Origin: Sphingobacterium spiritivorum
Lineage (GTDB): Bacteria > Bacteroidota > Bacteroidia > Sphingobacteriales > Sphingobacteriaceae
Assembly (NCBI RefSeq): GCF_016725325.1
Contig: NZ_CP068083.1
Location: 3,844,001 to 3,908,000, forward strand
Length of the DNA: 64,000 nt
Reading direction: 5' to 3'
The position numbers were made by a program, and so were the translations under genes. The notes under the pieces were generated by a model that was given only the letters and a program-made list of their open reading frames with translations, did not search any database and was not told where the DNA came from. Shown here piece by piece: positions 45,107-52,017 of this stretch. Numbering within the stretch: the stretch's first letter is position 1; each line of letters opens with the position of its first letter.

Positions 45107-48100
45107 TTAGTTTCCAATAGTTTCCACCTTACTCTTCCCGCTCTGCTGCTTACTCACCTTAATCTGCACAGGAATTCGCTCAGTCATTTCCTGCACGTGG
45201 GAGATAACACCCACTTTACGCCCCTGATTATGCAACCTTTCTAAGGCATCCATGGCGATATTGAGCGTAGTAGGGTCTAACGAGCCAAAACCTTCATCAA
45301 TAAATAAAGATTCTACTTTCATACGGCTGGAGGATAAGGAGGCGAGGCCCAGGGCGAGGGCAAGCGACACCAAAAATGATTCTCCGCCCGAAAGGGAGTA
45401 GACGGTACGTACTTCATCGCCCATGTCCTGATCGACGACCTGCAGGCCAAGAGATGACGGGATGCGCTCGATTTTGTATCGGCTGGTGAGTGCCTGCAAA
45501 TGAATGTTGGCATAGCCCAGCAAGACATCGAGGGTGTATTCTTGTGCAATCTGGCGGAATTTTTTACCATCGGCCGAGCCTATGATTTCGTTCAGTTTAC
45601 TCCAGTTTTCGGTAATGGTGGCTTGTGCTGTGATGTTTTTCAGCAGGTCGCCTATTTTATTTTTGTTGGCTTCGTTTTGTTGTATTTGGAAGTGGTTTTC
45701 TCCTTTTTTATGTCTCTTTTGTTCAGCTTCTGATTTGGCCATGTTGTTAAGGGCATTCAATTCCTCAAACGGGCGCTCGGATAAACGATTTTGTTTATGG
45801 CTGTCGAAAGCCTGTTTCCGTTCTGTAAGAATACTGTTGGCTTTAGTTACTTCTTCATCAATGGTTTGCAAAGCCGTTCGCTCTGTAGTTATCCAATCGT
45901 TGCTCAACGCCAATAATTCGTGGAGTGCTTCTATGTTTAGCGATTGATTGTTTTTTAGATTGAAATCATTAAGCCAATCCTGCATTTTTTGTAATGCGTT
46001 TTGGGCTTCGGTTTCCAAAGCTTTTAATGTGGCAGCCAATTCATCGCTTTGGGTATGGGCTTTGGTGCTATTGATATTGAGTTGTTGTTGGTTTGTTTTA
46101 AGATGTTCGAGCTGTTGCTGGGCTTCGTTTAGGGCCTGTTTTAGTTTTGCTTCGGTTTCATCAGCAGCTTGTCCCGCAAATAGGGCATTGCGTTGCTGGG
46201 TCAAGCCCAGATGGATGTTGTGTTGGGCAAGGTAGGCTTCCTTTTTTTTGCTGAGGTCTGAGGCAAGGCTTTTGGCTTGGTTTTCCAGCTCTTTTAGTGT
46301 GGCTTCGAGTGCTGCTTTTTGGCGGGTGTGTTGTTCCAGCTTTTCAGTGTTTTCTTTCCAGTTACGGGCAAAGGTGTCAATACGTTCTATGAAAATTGCA
46401 GGGGCAGTTTTCCAGTTTTCCATCCAGTCTGGTGCTGTAAAATAGGGTGTGAGGAGCTGTTCTACACTGCTTAAATCGGCGGTAGCTTTGTCTCGTTCTT
46501 TTGTATTGCTGCTTTGCTGTTCGTGATAAACAGAAAGCTTGCTTTGGATGTCTTTTATTTGGGTGGCAAGTCTATCTGTGTTTTCTTTAAGTTGCTCTAG
46601 TTGGGTTTTGGTTATATCCAGTTGTTGCTTTTTGCTCGTATGAATCTGTATCTGTGCCAATAAATTGGCTTGTTTGGTTTTAAGGGTTTGTAATTTTTCT
46701 TCAATCCAGTCTGCTTTTTTTGCATCGGCTAGGGCCTGGCATTCCTGAGCGCAATCGAATTGTTCCCAGACTTGCTTTTTGGTTGCTAATGTCGATTGTT
46801 TTGCTGTACTGTCTTCGCTTTGGCGTTGGATGGTTTGCTGTAGCGTGTTGCTTTCCTGTTCCAAGGCACTGTGCTGACTATGGCTTGCCAGATAGGTTTG
46901 TTCTTTTTCCTGATAGGATTTTTCGATTTGTGCCAGTACATTTTCCAATTGCGGATTATGTACGGCATAGGGGTGACTGGTGCTACCACATACTGGACAA
47001 GGCTCGTCATCAACTAAAGCATCCCTAAGTGTTTCTACATTTTCGGCCGATGCCAGACGTGCTTGCTGCAGGAGCTGGTAAGCCGTTTCTTTTTGCGCTT
47101 TTTCTAACGGGAGTTGTTGGGTTAGTTTTTGTAGGGCTTCCTGTTTTGTTTGATAATCAGATTGGTCTTTTAGTTGTTTCTGGTTTAGTGCTTCCAATTC
47201 TGTCAGGGCAGTATAAAGCAGCTGCCAATGGGCTTGTGCTTGTATGGTGTTTTCTACTTGTCGGTCTGTTTCGGATTTATCGAGGTTTAAAGTTTCGATA
47301 GGGGTTAATAGCAGTTCTTTGGACTGCGCATCATAGCTTTTCTTTACATTTTCCAAGCCTTCTAACTGCTGTTTCCAATTTGACTCCATCGTTGCCTTTT
47401 GGGTTTCGTCGGTCTGGATTTGATCCTGTAATTGAGCTAGTTTTGTAGCTGATTGCTGCAAGATTTCCAAAAGCTTTTGGGCATCTTGTAGTTTGGACAG
47501 GATGAGATCTTTATTTTCGGCAATTGGGCTACGGTCAGCGTGTTCTGTTTTCCAGTCGGTAATGGTTTTTATTTGAGTAATAAGATTGGTAAAATCTTCT
47601 TGTTTGGCCGTTAGTAGGGTTTGGTGCTGATTATTTGCTTCAGAAGCATTTTGAGCTTCTTCTTTGAGTTTTTCTACCTGTTCTTTTTTCTCTGCCAGCA
47701 GGGTGTCGAGTTTTCTGGCCTGTTCCAATAAGGGCAGGGCATCGGTAAGCGCTTTGTTTTTTTCTGAAAGATGGTTTTCGGCCTGTTGCAACTGTGTTTC
47801 GAGGCTTTCTTTTTGCTCTTGCAGGGTGGCAAGGGTTGCTTTTAGTGCTGTAAAGGTTGCTGTTTTTTCGGAATGCTGCTGTTGTGCATGTTTCAGGGCG
47901 TCGGCCCAGCTTTTGGTTTGCTGTGCCTGCTCTACGGTTTGCAGTTTTTGTTTGCGTGGCGAGGCTAGTATTTTAGCTTCGGTGGCACGTTGTACTGCAG
48001 TCTGGGCTTCATCGTGGCTGGTTTGCAGTTTGGCGAGTTGTTCGTGCCAGTTGATTTCTGCGGTTAGTTTTTCGATGTCTTTTTCCAGACTTTTGATTTG

Positions 48101-48841
48101 GGTTTCCAGCGTTTCTTGTTCATCCGACAGTGCTTTAAGTTCTTCATCCGAAAGGGTAAAGATACCTTCTTTACGAAGATTAAGGTCACGCAGCAGGAGT
48201 TCTTCTGCTTTGTATTTTTCGTAAATCTTTTTAGAAATTTCGGAATAGATATGTGTTCCCGTCAGTTTTTCGAGCAGGGAAGATTTTTCGTCTCTGTTGG
48301 CTTTCATAAAGGCGGTAAAATCACCTTGCGCCAAAAGTACGGATCTTGTAAATTGTTCGAAATTGAGGCCAACAAGTCGTGCTATTTCGTTTAGGATTTC
48401 TTGTTTTTTGCCTGGTATATCGGTGTTGGTGTTGATGTTTTTTAAGGTGATGTTGTCAGATTGCATGTTGCCATCGGCCATATTGCGGGCACGTCTTACA
48501 CTCCAGGTGGCACGGTAGTGTTGTGCGTCTGTGCCTACAAAATCTACTTCGGCAAATCCGTCAGCTGTTCCGTCGCGCAGGATGCTGCGTACGTCTCCTT
48601 GATTTAAGGTACTGCCTTGTACGTCACGAATTTCTATTCCTATTTCTTTTGCCTGCAGATATCGGGGTGTTTTGCCGTACAGGGCAAGGCATAGGGCATC
48701 TAATATGGTAGATTTGCCCGCTCCGGTGGCACCGGTAATGGCAAATATTCCTGCGGAGCACAGCGGTTCGGCCGTAAAGTCGATTTCGGTAGTTCCTTCC
48801 AGTGAAGCGAGGTTTTTGATGCGTATGGCTAGTATTTTCAT
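45107..48841 (-). CDS. sbcC: SbcC, exonuclease subunit C (Rad50-like)
   Basis: 1244 residues. Walker A GATGAGKS at 37-44, very long coiled coils rich in Gln/Lys/Glu, zinc-hook C615-P-V-C618 in the middle, and a C-terminal head with VYSLSGGESFLVSLALALGL and Walker B ESLFIDEGFGSLDP. With SbcD it forms the nuclease that opens DNA hairpins and cleaves protein-blocked ends. It immediately follows sbcD (TAA then ATG, no gap). The strand opposite is full of long shadow frames because of compositional bias. Its GC content is like that of the Wadjet genes, not the AT-rich cassette that follows. Confidence 0.96.
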   Translation of the reverse strand: MKILAIRIKNLASLEGTTEIDFTAEPLCSAGIFAITGATGAGKSTILDALCLALYGKTPRYLQAKEIGIEIRDVQGSTLNQGDVRSILRDGTADGFAEVDFVGTDAQHYRATWSVRRARNMADGNMQSDNITLKNINTNTDIPGKKQEILNEIARLVGLNFEQFTRSVLLAQGDFTAFMKANRDEKSSLLEKLTGTHIYSEISKKIYEKYKAEELLLRDLNLRKEGIFTLSDEELKALSDEQETLETQIKSLEKDIEKLTAEINWHEQLAKLQTSHDEAQTAVQRATEAKILASPRKQKLQTVEQAQQTKSWADALKHAQQQHSEKTATFTALKATLATLQEQKESLETQLQQAENHLSEKNKALTDALPLLEQARKLDTLLAEKKEQVEKLKEEAQNASEANNQHQTLLTAKQEDFTNLITQIKTITDWKTEHADRSPIAENKDLILSKLQDAQKLLEILQQSATKLAQLQDQIQTDETQKATMESNWKQQLEGLENVKKSYDAQSKELLLTPIETLNLDKSETDRQVENTIQAQAHWQLLYTALTELEALNQKQLKDQSDYQTKQEALQKLTQQLPLEKAQKETAYQLLQQARLASAENVETLRDALVDDEPCPVCGSTSHPYAVHNPQLENVLAQIEKSYQEKEQTYLASHSQHSALEQESNTLQQTIQRQSEDSTAKQSTLATKKQVWEQFDCAQECQALADAKKADWIEEKLQTLKTKQANLLAQIQIHTSKKQQLDITKTQLEQLKENTDRLATQIKDIQSKLSVYHEQQSSNTKERDKATADLSSVEQLLTPYFTAPDWMENWKTAPAIFIERIDTFARNWKENTEKLEQHTRQKAALEATLKELENQAKSLASDLSKKKEAYLAQHNIHLGLTQQRNALFAGQAADETEAKLKQALNEAQQQLEHLKTNQQQLNINSTKAHTQSDELAATLKALETEAQNALQKMQDWLNDFNLKNNQSLNIEALHELLALSNDWITTERTALQTIDEEVTKANSILTERKQAFDSHKQNRLSERPFEELNALNNMAKSEAEQKRHKKGENHFQIQQNEANKNKIGDLLKNITAQATITENWSKLNEIIGSADGKKFRQIAQEYTLDVLLGYANIHLQALTSRYKIERIPSSLGLQVVDQDMGDEVRTVYSLSGGESFLVSLALALGLASLSSSRMKVESLFIDEGFGSLDPTTLNIAMDALERLHNQGRKVGVISHVQEMTERIPVQIKVSKQQSGKSKVETIGN

Positions 48842-50077
48842 TTATTCGGCTGCTTGATTAATTTCCTGTGCTACTTGCTGAAAAAGTTGCAGGATTTCGG
48901 AGGGTACTTCGCTATTGTATCTGGATTGGTATGTTTTACCGAATACGTCGACGGGTTGTAGCTCGTTTAGTTTTTCGGGTGTGATAAACTCTGGTGCTTC
49001 TTGTGTGGAAGTGGGATATTTTACATCAATTTTGGCCAGTTTGACTTTTTTGCCTGCCAGTGCGGTTTCTATTTTGTGTCGTAAGGCGGGTTCGGGACCT
49101 TCGAGTAATACTCTTACTTCGAGATAGGGAGTTGTTTCGGGAGCTGAATCCTTCTTCAGCAGTTGTTCTAACAGGGCTATAACTTCATGCAATGGCTGAT
49201 GGCTTAGCGGAACTCTTTGTAGTGGTACAAATAGAGGGATTTCTACGCTTTCGAGGTTGCTAATTTCCTGATCGAGTTCGAAGATAATGACCTGATGTTT
49301 GTAATTGAGTTCTGAAAAGGACATGGGTAGCGGGCTACCTGAGTAGCGGATGTGTTCTTTTCCGCCTATTTTCTGGGCTTTGTGGATGTGCCCGAGCGCT
49401 ACGTATTTGATGTCAGGATGAAAGGCGGTGGCGGGTATGCATTCTACTCCTCCCATGATGAGACGTTCGGTTTTGTCGAGGTCGGTTATTTCGGCATGAT
49501 GGGTGTGCAGGTGTCCCATGGCGATGATGCTTTGTCCGTCTTGCTTTTTCTGTTCGGCATGTTTGAATGCTTCGTTGTATAATGCGGTGACGCCTTCGGT
49601 GTAGGGGTTGGTACTGTCTGGCAGGGCTGGATAGTCGCCCATGCGCAGGAAGGGTATGGCAAGGCAGTGTATTTTGACATTTCCAGTGGTATCGTGTATG
49701 GGTACGATTAGTTTTTCGTAATCGATATTGCCTTCTGGGTCTTTTTCAACGAGTCCTATGATGTGGACGTTGGAGGATTGCAGCAATGGTTTTGGTGCTT
49801 CCAATCTGGAAGCGGAATCGTGGTTTCCAGCCGTTATGATAATCTGTAAATTCGGATTTGCAGTTGTGGCTTGGTTCAGAAAGGTGTAGAACATTCTGAT
49901 GGACTGTGCTGACGGATTGGATATGTCGAATATGTCTCCGCTGATGAGCAGGACGTCGATTTGTTTTGATAGTAATAGCGTTACCAGCCAGTCCAGGAAC
50001 TGTTGATGTTCATAGCTGCGGTCGTACTCGTGAAATAGCTGACCTATGTGCCAGTCTGCAGTATGGAGGATTTTCAT
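48842..50077 (-). CDS. sbcD: SbcD, exonuclease subunit D (Mre11-like)
   Basis: 411 residues, a calcineurin-like phosphoesterase. Metal-binding motifs in order are D-W-H (LHTADWHIGQ), LLISGDIFD, ITAGNHDS, and the GHLHTHHAE and LGHIHKAQ histidines. It is the nuclease half of SbcCD and first gene of the long defence operon, so its promoter should lie in 50078-50577. The C-terminal third (about 290-411) carries the capping domain that binds SbcC coiled coils. Confidence 0.96.
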   Translation of the reverse strand: MKILHTADWHIGQLFHEYDRSYEHQQFLDWLVTLLLSKQIDVLLISGDIFDISNPSAQSIRMFYTFLNQATTANPNLQIIITAGNHDSASRLEAPKPLLQSSNVHIIGLVEKDPEGNIDYEKLIVPIHDTTGNVKIHCLAIPFLRMGDYPALPDSTNPYTEGVTALYNEAFKHAEQKKQDGQSIIAMGHLHTHHAEITDLDKTERLIMGGVECIPATAFHPDIKYVALGHIHKAQKIGGKEHIRYSGSPLPMSFSELNYKHQVIIFELDQEISNLESVEIPLFVPLQRVPLSHQPLHEVIALLEQLLKKDSAPETTPYLEVRVLLEGPEPALRHKIETALAGKKVKLAKIDVKYPTSTQEAPEFITPEKLNELQPVDVFGKTYQSRYNSEVPSEILQLFQQVAQEINQAAE

Positions 50078-50212
50078 AATTTCTGGTTTGGCCTTATTTA
50101 ATCTTTAAATATGCATGATAAAATAAACCTATGGCCTCACGATAAAAAGTTAATGCAAAGTCGTATGTTCTTTATTTTGATATAAAGAAGGAGTTTGTAA
50201 TGTGCTTTTTAC

Positions 50213-50239
50213 AGTATATCTGTAAGTGTGAGATATACT
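50213..50239. promoter_or_regulatory. 9-bp inverted repeat upstream of sbcD
   Basis: AGTATATCT, nine-base spacer, AGATATACT: perfect arms about 136 bp upstream of the sbcD start. The one-helical-turn spacing suits a dimeric regulator's operator; as RNA it would be a weak A/U hairpin. No regulator gene lies beside it. Confidence 0.4.
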
Positions 50240-50311
50240 TTGTGGGGGTTTGATTTAAGTATAGTTTGTTTATTTAGAGCAATTTAATAATTATTTATTA
50301 AAAGTTAGAAT

Positions 50312-50430
50312 AGTTTTTTAACATGATTTTATTTTCTTCTTTTTAGTATCAAATAGTACGTACTTAAAGTTTTGTTTAAAATCCGAATGTAGGGTTATTG
50401 GTGATTGTGTTTTTACGGGAATCCGTAATT
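50312..50430. repeat. right copy of island-flanking direct repeat
   Basis: Direct repeat of 31509-31620 in the same orientation; the 57-bp core 50374-50430 is ungapped and contains the perfect palindrome TTACGG-GAAT-CCGTAA at 50413-50428. It lies between sbcD and ssrA. Together the two copies bracket exactly the ten-gene operon plus the debris at 31.6-32.0 kb. Confidence 0.8.
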
Positions 50431-50549
50431 TGAGGGAAATTTTTTTAATCTGGAGAGATTTCTTGGGTCGTACAACCTCTTACTCTTGTTTATCACGAAT
50501 ATATTACAAACTCTTTTGTCGGGCTTGCATCTTTTTTGAAAAACAAAAA

Positions 50550-50568
50550 GCTCAACTTTTAGTTGAGC
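50550..50568 (-). terminator. ssrA terminator
   Basis: GCTCAAC, five-base loop, GTTGAGC; on the minus strand it is followed by TTTTTGTTTTTC. It begins 10 bp downstream of the tmRNA 3' end. Confidence 0.85.
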
Positions 50569-50577
50569 CTTTCTCTG

Positions 50578-50942
50578 TGGAGCCGGAGAGATTCGAACTC
50601 TCGTCCAGTCATGGTACTGTATACGCTTTCTACATGCTTAGCTTCTCTTTGATTGTCGGAAGAGGGAAGGTGAGTCGCTTACCTGTACCGTTCTTCGTAT
50701 TTGCTGTTTCTTACAGATGCTTAGCAACATCACATCTGCCAGTTCTAAAGTTCGATGCCCCTAATGTCAGACCAAAGAACAGAGTCTGACGGGACAAATA
50801 GCTATGTTAAGTCTAACTTAAGCAGCTAAGGCGTAGTTTTCTTCGCCAGTTGTAATTCTGAAAGTTCAGATTAAAGTGCTAGACTAACAATGCACTGCAT
50901 GCTTACATAACCGTCTCCATCCTGTCAATTCCGGTCGACCCC
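50578..50942 (-). ncRNA. ssrA: transfer-messenger RNA (tmRNA)
   Basis: 365 nt. The 5' end GGGGTCG pairs with the 3' end CGGCTCC (seven pairs, one G-U), followed by discriminator A; CCA is not encoded. The T-arm GAGAGTTCGAATCTCTC is intact at the 3' end, and the D-like GACCGGAATTGACAGG lies at the 5' end. The internal tag frame at 50818-50847 reads GGC GAA GAA AAC TAC GCC TTA GCT GCT TAA, that is GEENYALAA then stop. It rescues ribosomes stalled on broken mRNA and tags the protein for proteolysis. Its 3' end is a frequent integration site for mobile elements. Confidence 0.95.
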
Positions 50943-50959
50943 TGATTATTGTAAGAATA

Positions 50960-50967
50960 CAAATTTA
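50960..50967 (-). promoter_or_regulatory. -7 element for ssrA
   Basis: Minus strand TAAATTTG matches TAnnTTTG exactly, 17 bp upstream of the mature 5' end, leaving room for a short precursor. The -33 TTTG is not clear. Confidence 0.4.
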
Positions 50968-51085
50968 CGAATAAAAATTTATATATTGTAAGGATAAACG
51001 CTTGTGGGACTCAAACAAATTCATTGTCAGATTGTTTACGTTTTAATAAAATTATCATATACATAAAAAATTAAAAAAATATAAA

Positions 51086-51964
51086 ATGGCAAAGTCAAAA
51101 CCAACAAAAGAAAAAAAGGACAAAAAGGCTAAAGATGGCGCTCCTGTAGCAAAAGAAAAAAAGACAGATAAGAAAAAACTAGATGCTAAAAAGGAGAAAC
51201 CTAAAAAAGCAAAAGTTAAGAAAGTTAAAAAGGCGAGCAAAGGCAAAAAAGATTCGAAACTAGAGAAAGCCTATAAAAAATTAAGTAAAGAAGTTAAAAC
51301 ACTTGTTGGGAAACTTAAAACAAATGTAGAATCAGTTGTTGATAAAGTTATACCTGAAAAAACAGAAGAAAAGAAGTCTGCTCAAACTAAAGCAGTAAAA
51401 GCAAAAGCAGCTCCTGCAAAAACAACTGCGGCATCATCTGCAGCTAAACCGGCAGCAACGAAGGCAGCTCCTGCAAAGACTACGGCCTCTACTGCAGCTA
51501 AACCAGCAGCAGCGAAAGCAGTTCCTGCAAAGACAACGGCAGCCTCTTCTGCAGCTAAGCCTGCGGCAGCAAAGGTAACTCCTGCAAAAACCACGGCGGC
51601 CTCTACTGCATCTAAACCAGCAGCAGCCAAGGCAGCTCCGGCAAAGACTACGGCAGCGTCTTCTGCAGCTAAACCAGCAGCAGCGAAAGCAACTCCTGCA
51701 AAGACTACGGCGGCCTCTTCTGCAGCTAAACCGGCAGCAGCGAAAGCAACTCCTGCAAAGACTACGGCGGCCTCTTCTGCAGCTAAACCGGCAGCAGCGA
51801 AAGCAACTTCTGCAAAGACAACAGCGGCCTCTTCTGCGGCTAAACCGGCAGCAGCGAAGGCAGCTCCTGCAAAGACAACGACAGCCTCTTCTGCGGCTAA
51901 ACCAGCAGCAGCGCCTGCAGCTTCAAGTACAGCTACTACAGATGCAGATAAAAAGGATGCTTAA
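51086..51964 (+). CDS. histone H1/AlgP-like Lys-Ala-Pro repeat protein
   Basis: 292 residues and very basic. Residues 1-60 are almost all Lys/Ala/Asp/Pro (KEKKDKKAKDGAPVAKEKK), residues 62-90 form a possible amphipathic helix (KLEKAYKKLSKEVKTLVGKLKTNVESVVDKV), and residues 108-277 are nine near-identical 19-residue units of the type AAPAKTTAASSAAKPAAAK. This is the build of bacterial histone-H1-like and AlgP proteins, which bind and condense DNA through Lys-Ala-Pro tails; phasin-like use of the helix is an alternative. The gene stands alone and shares a strong terminator with the convergent M3 peptidase. Confidence 0.8.
   Translation: MAKSKPTKEKKDKKAKDGAPVAKEKKTDKKKLDAKKEKPKKAKVKKVKKASKGKKDSKLEKAYKKLSKEVKTLVGKLKTNVESVVDKVIPEKTEEKKSAQTKAVKAKAAPAKTTAASSAAKPAATKAAPAKTTASTAAKPAAAKAVPAKTTAASSAAKPAAAKVTPAKTTAASTASKPAAAKAAPAKTTAASSAAKPAAAKATPAKTTAASSAAKPAAAKATPAKTTAASSAAKPAAAKATSAKTTAASSAAKPAAAKAAPAKTTTASSAAKPAAAPAASSTATTDADKKDA
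51407..51916 (+). repeat. tandem array of nine ~57-bp units inside a coding sequence
   Basis: Each unit encodes about 19 residues (one is 18) around PAKTTAASSAAKPAAAK. Adjacent units differ mostly at one variable position (A, V or T before P) and in silent codons, which indicates recent expansion by slippage or unequal crossing-over. Confidence 0.85.
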
Positions 51965-51977
51965 CCATCCAAAAAAA

Positions 51978-52017
51978 AATAAGAAAGGGCGGAAATTTAT
52001 TTCCGCCCTTTCTTATT
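51978..52017. terminator. bidirectional terminator, 18-bp stem
   Basis: Perfect inverted repeat AATAAGAAAGGGCGGAAA / TTTCCGCCCTTTCTTATT with a 4-nt loop, between convergent genes (stop at 51964 on the plus strand, stop at 52018 on the minus strand). Confidence 0.9.

Larger units (their letters stand above)
50078..50544. other. upstream region of the sbcD-to-jetD operon
   Basis: Nearly 470 bp between the sbcD start and the ssrA terminator. It holds a 9-bp inverted repeat (50213-50239), the right copy of the island repeat (50312-50430) with a perfect palindrome, and otherwise AT-rich sequence. No exact TTTG / TAnnTTTG promoter is visible for sbcD. No ORF is convincing. Confidence 0.5.

Noticed and set aside
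45319..48857. Many long plus-strand frames opposite sbcC and the end of sbcD (for example 47664-48224, rich in Cys, Ser and Phe).
   Set aside because: They mirror the Gln/Lys/Glu-rich coiled-coil codons of sbcC; composition is not protein-like and they overlap a gene with clear motifs.
50430..50789. 119-codon plus-strand frame.
   Set aside because: It runs through the ssrA terminator and the tmRNA itself, which is supported by its acceptor stem, T-arm and tag frame.
51407..51916. Possible CRISPR-like repeat array.
   Set aside because: Units are contiguous, about 57 bp, in frame and without unique spacers; they encode a Lys-Ala-Pro repeat.
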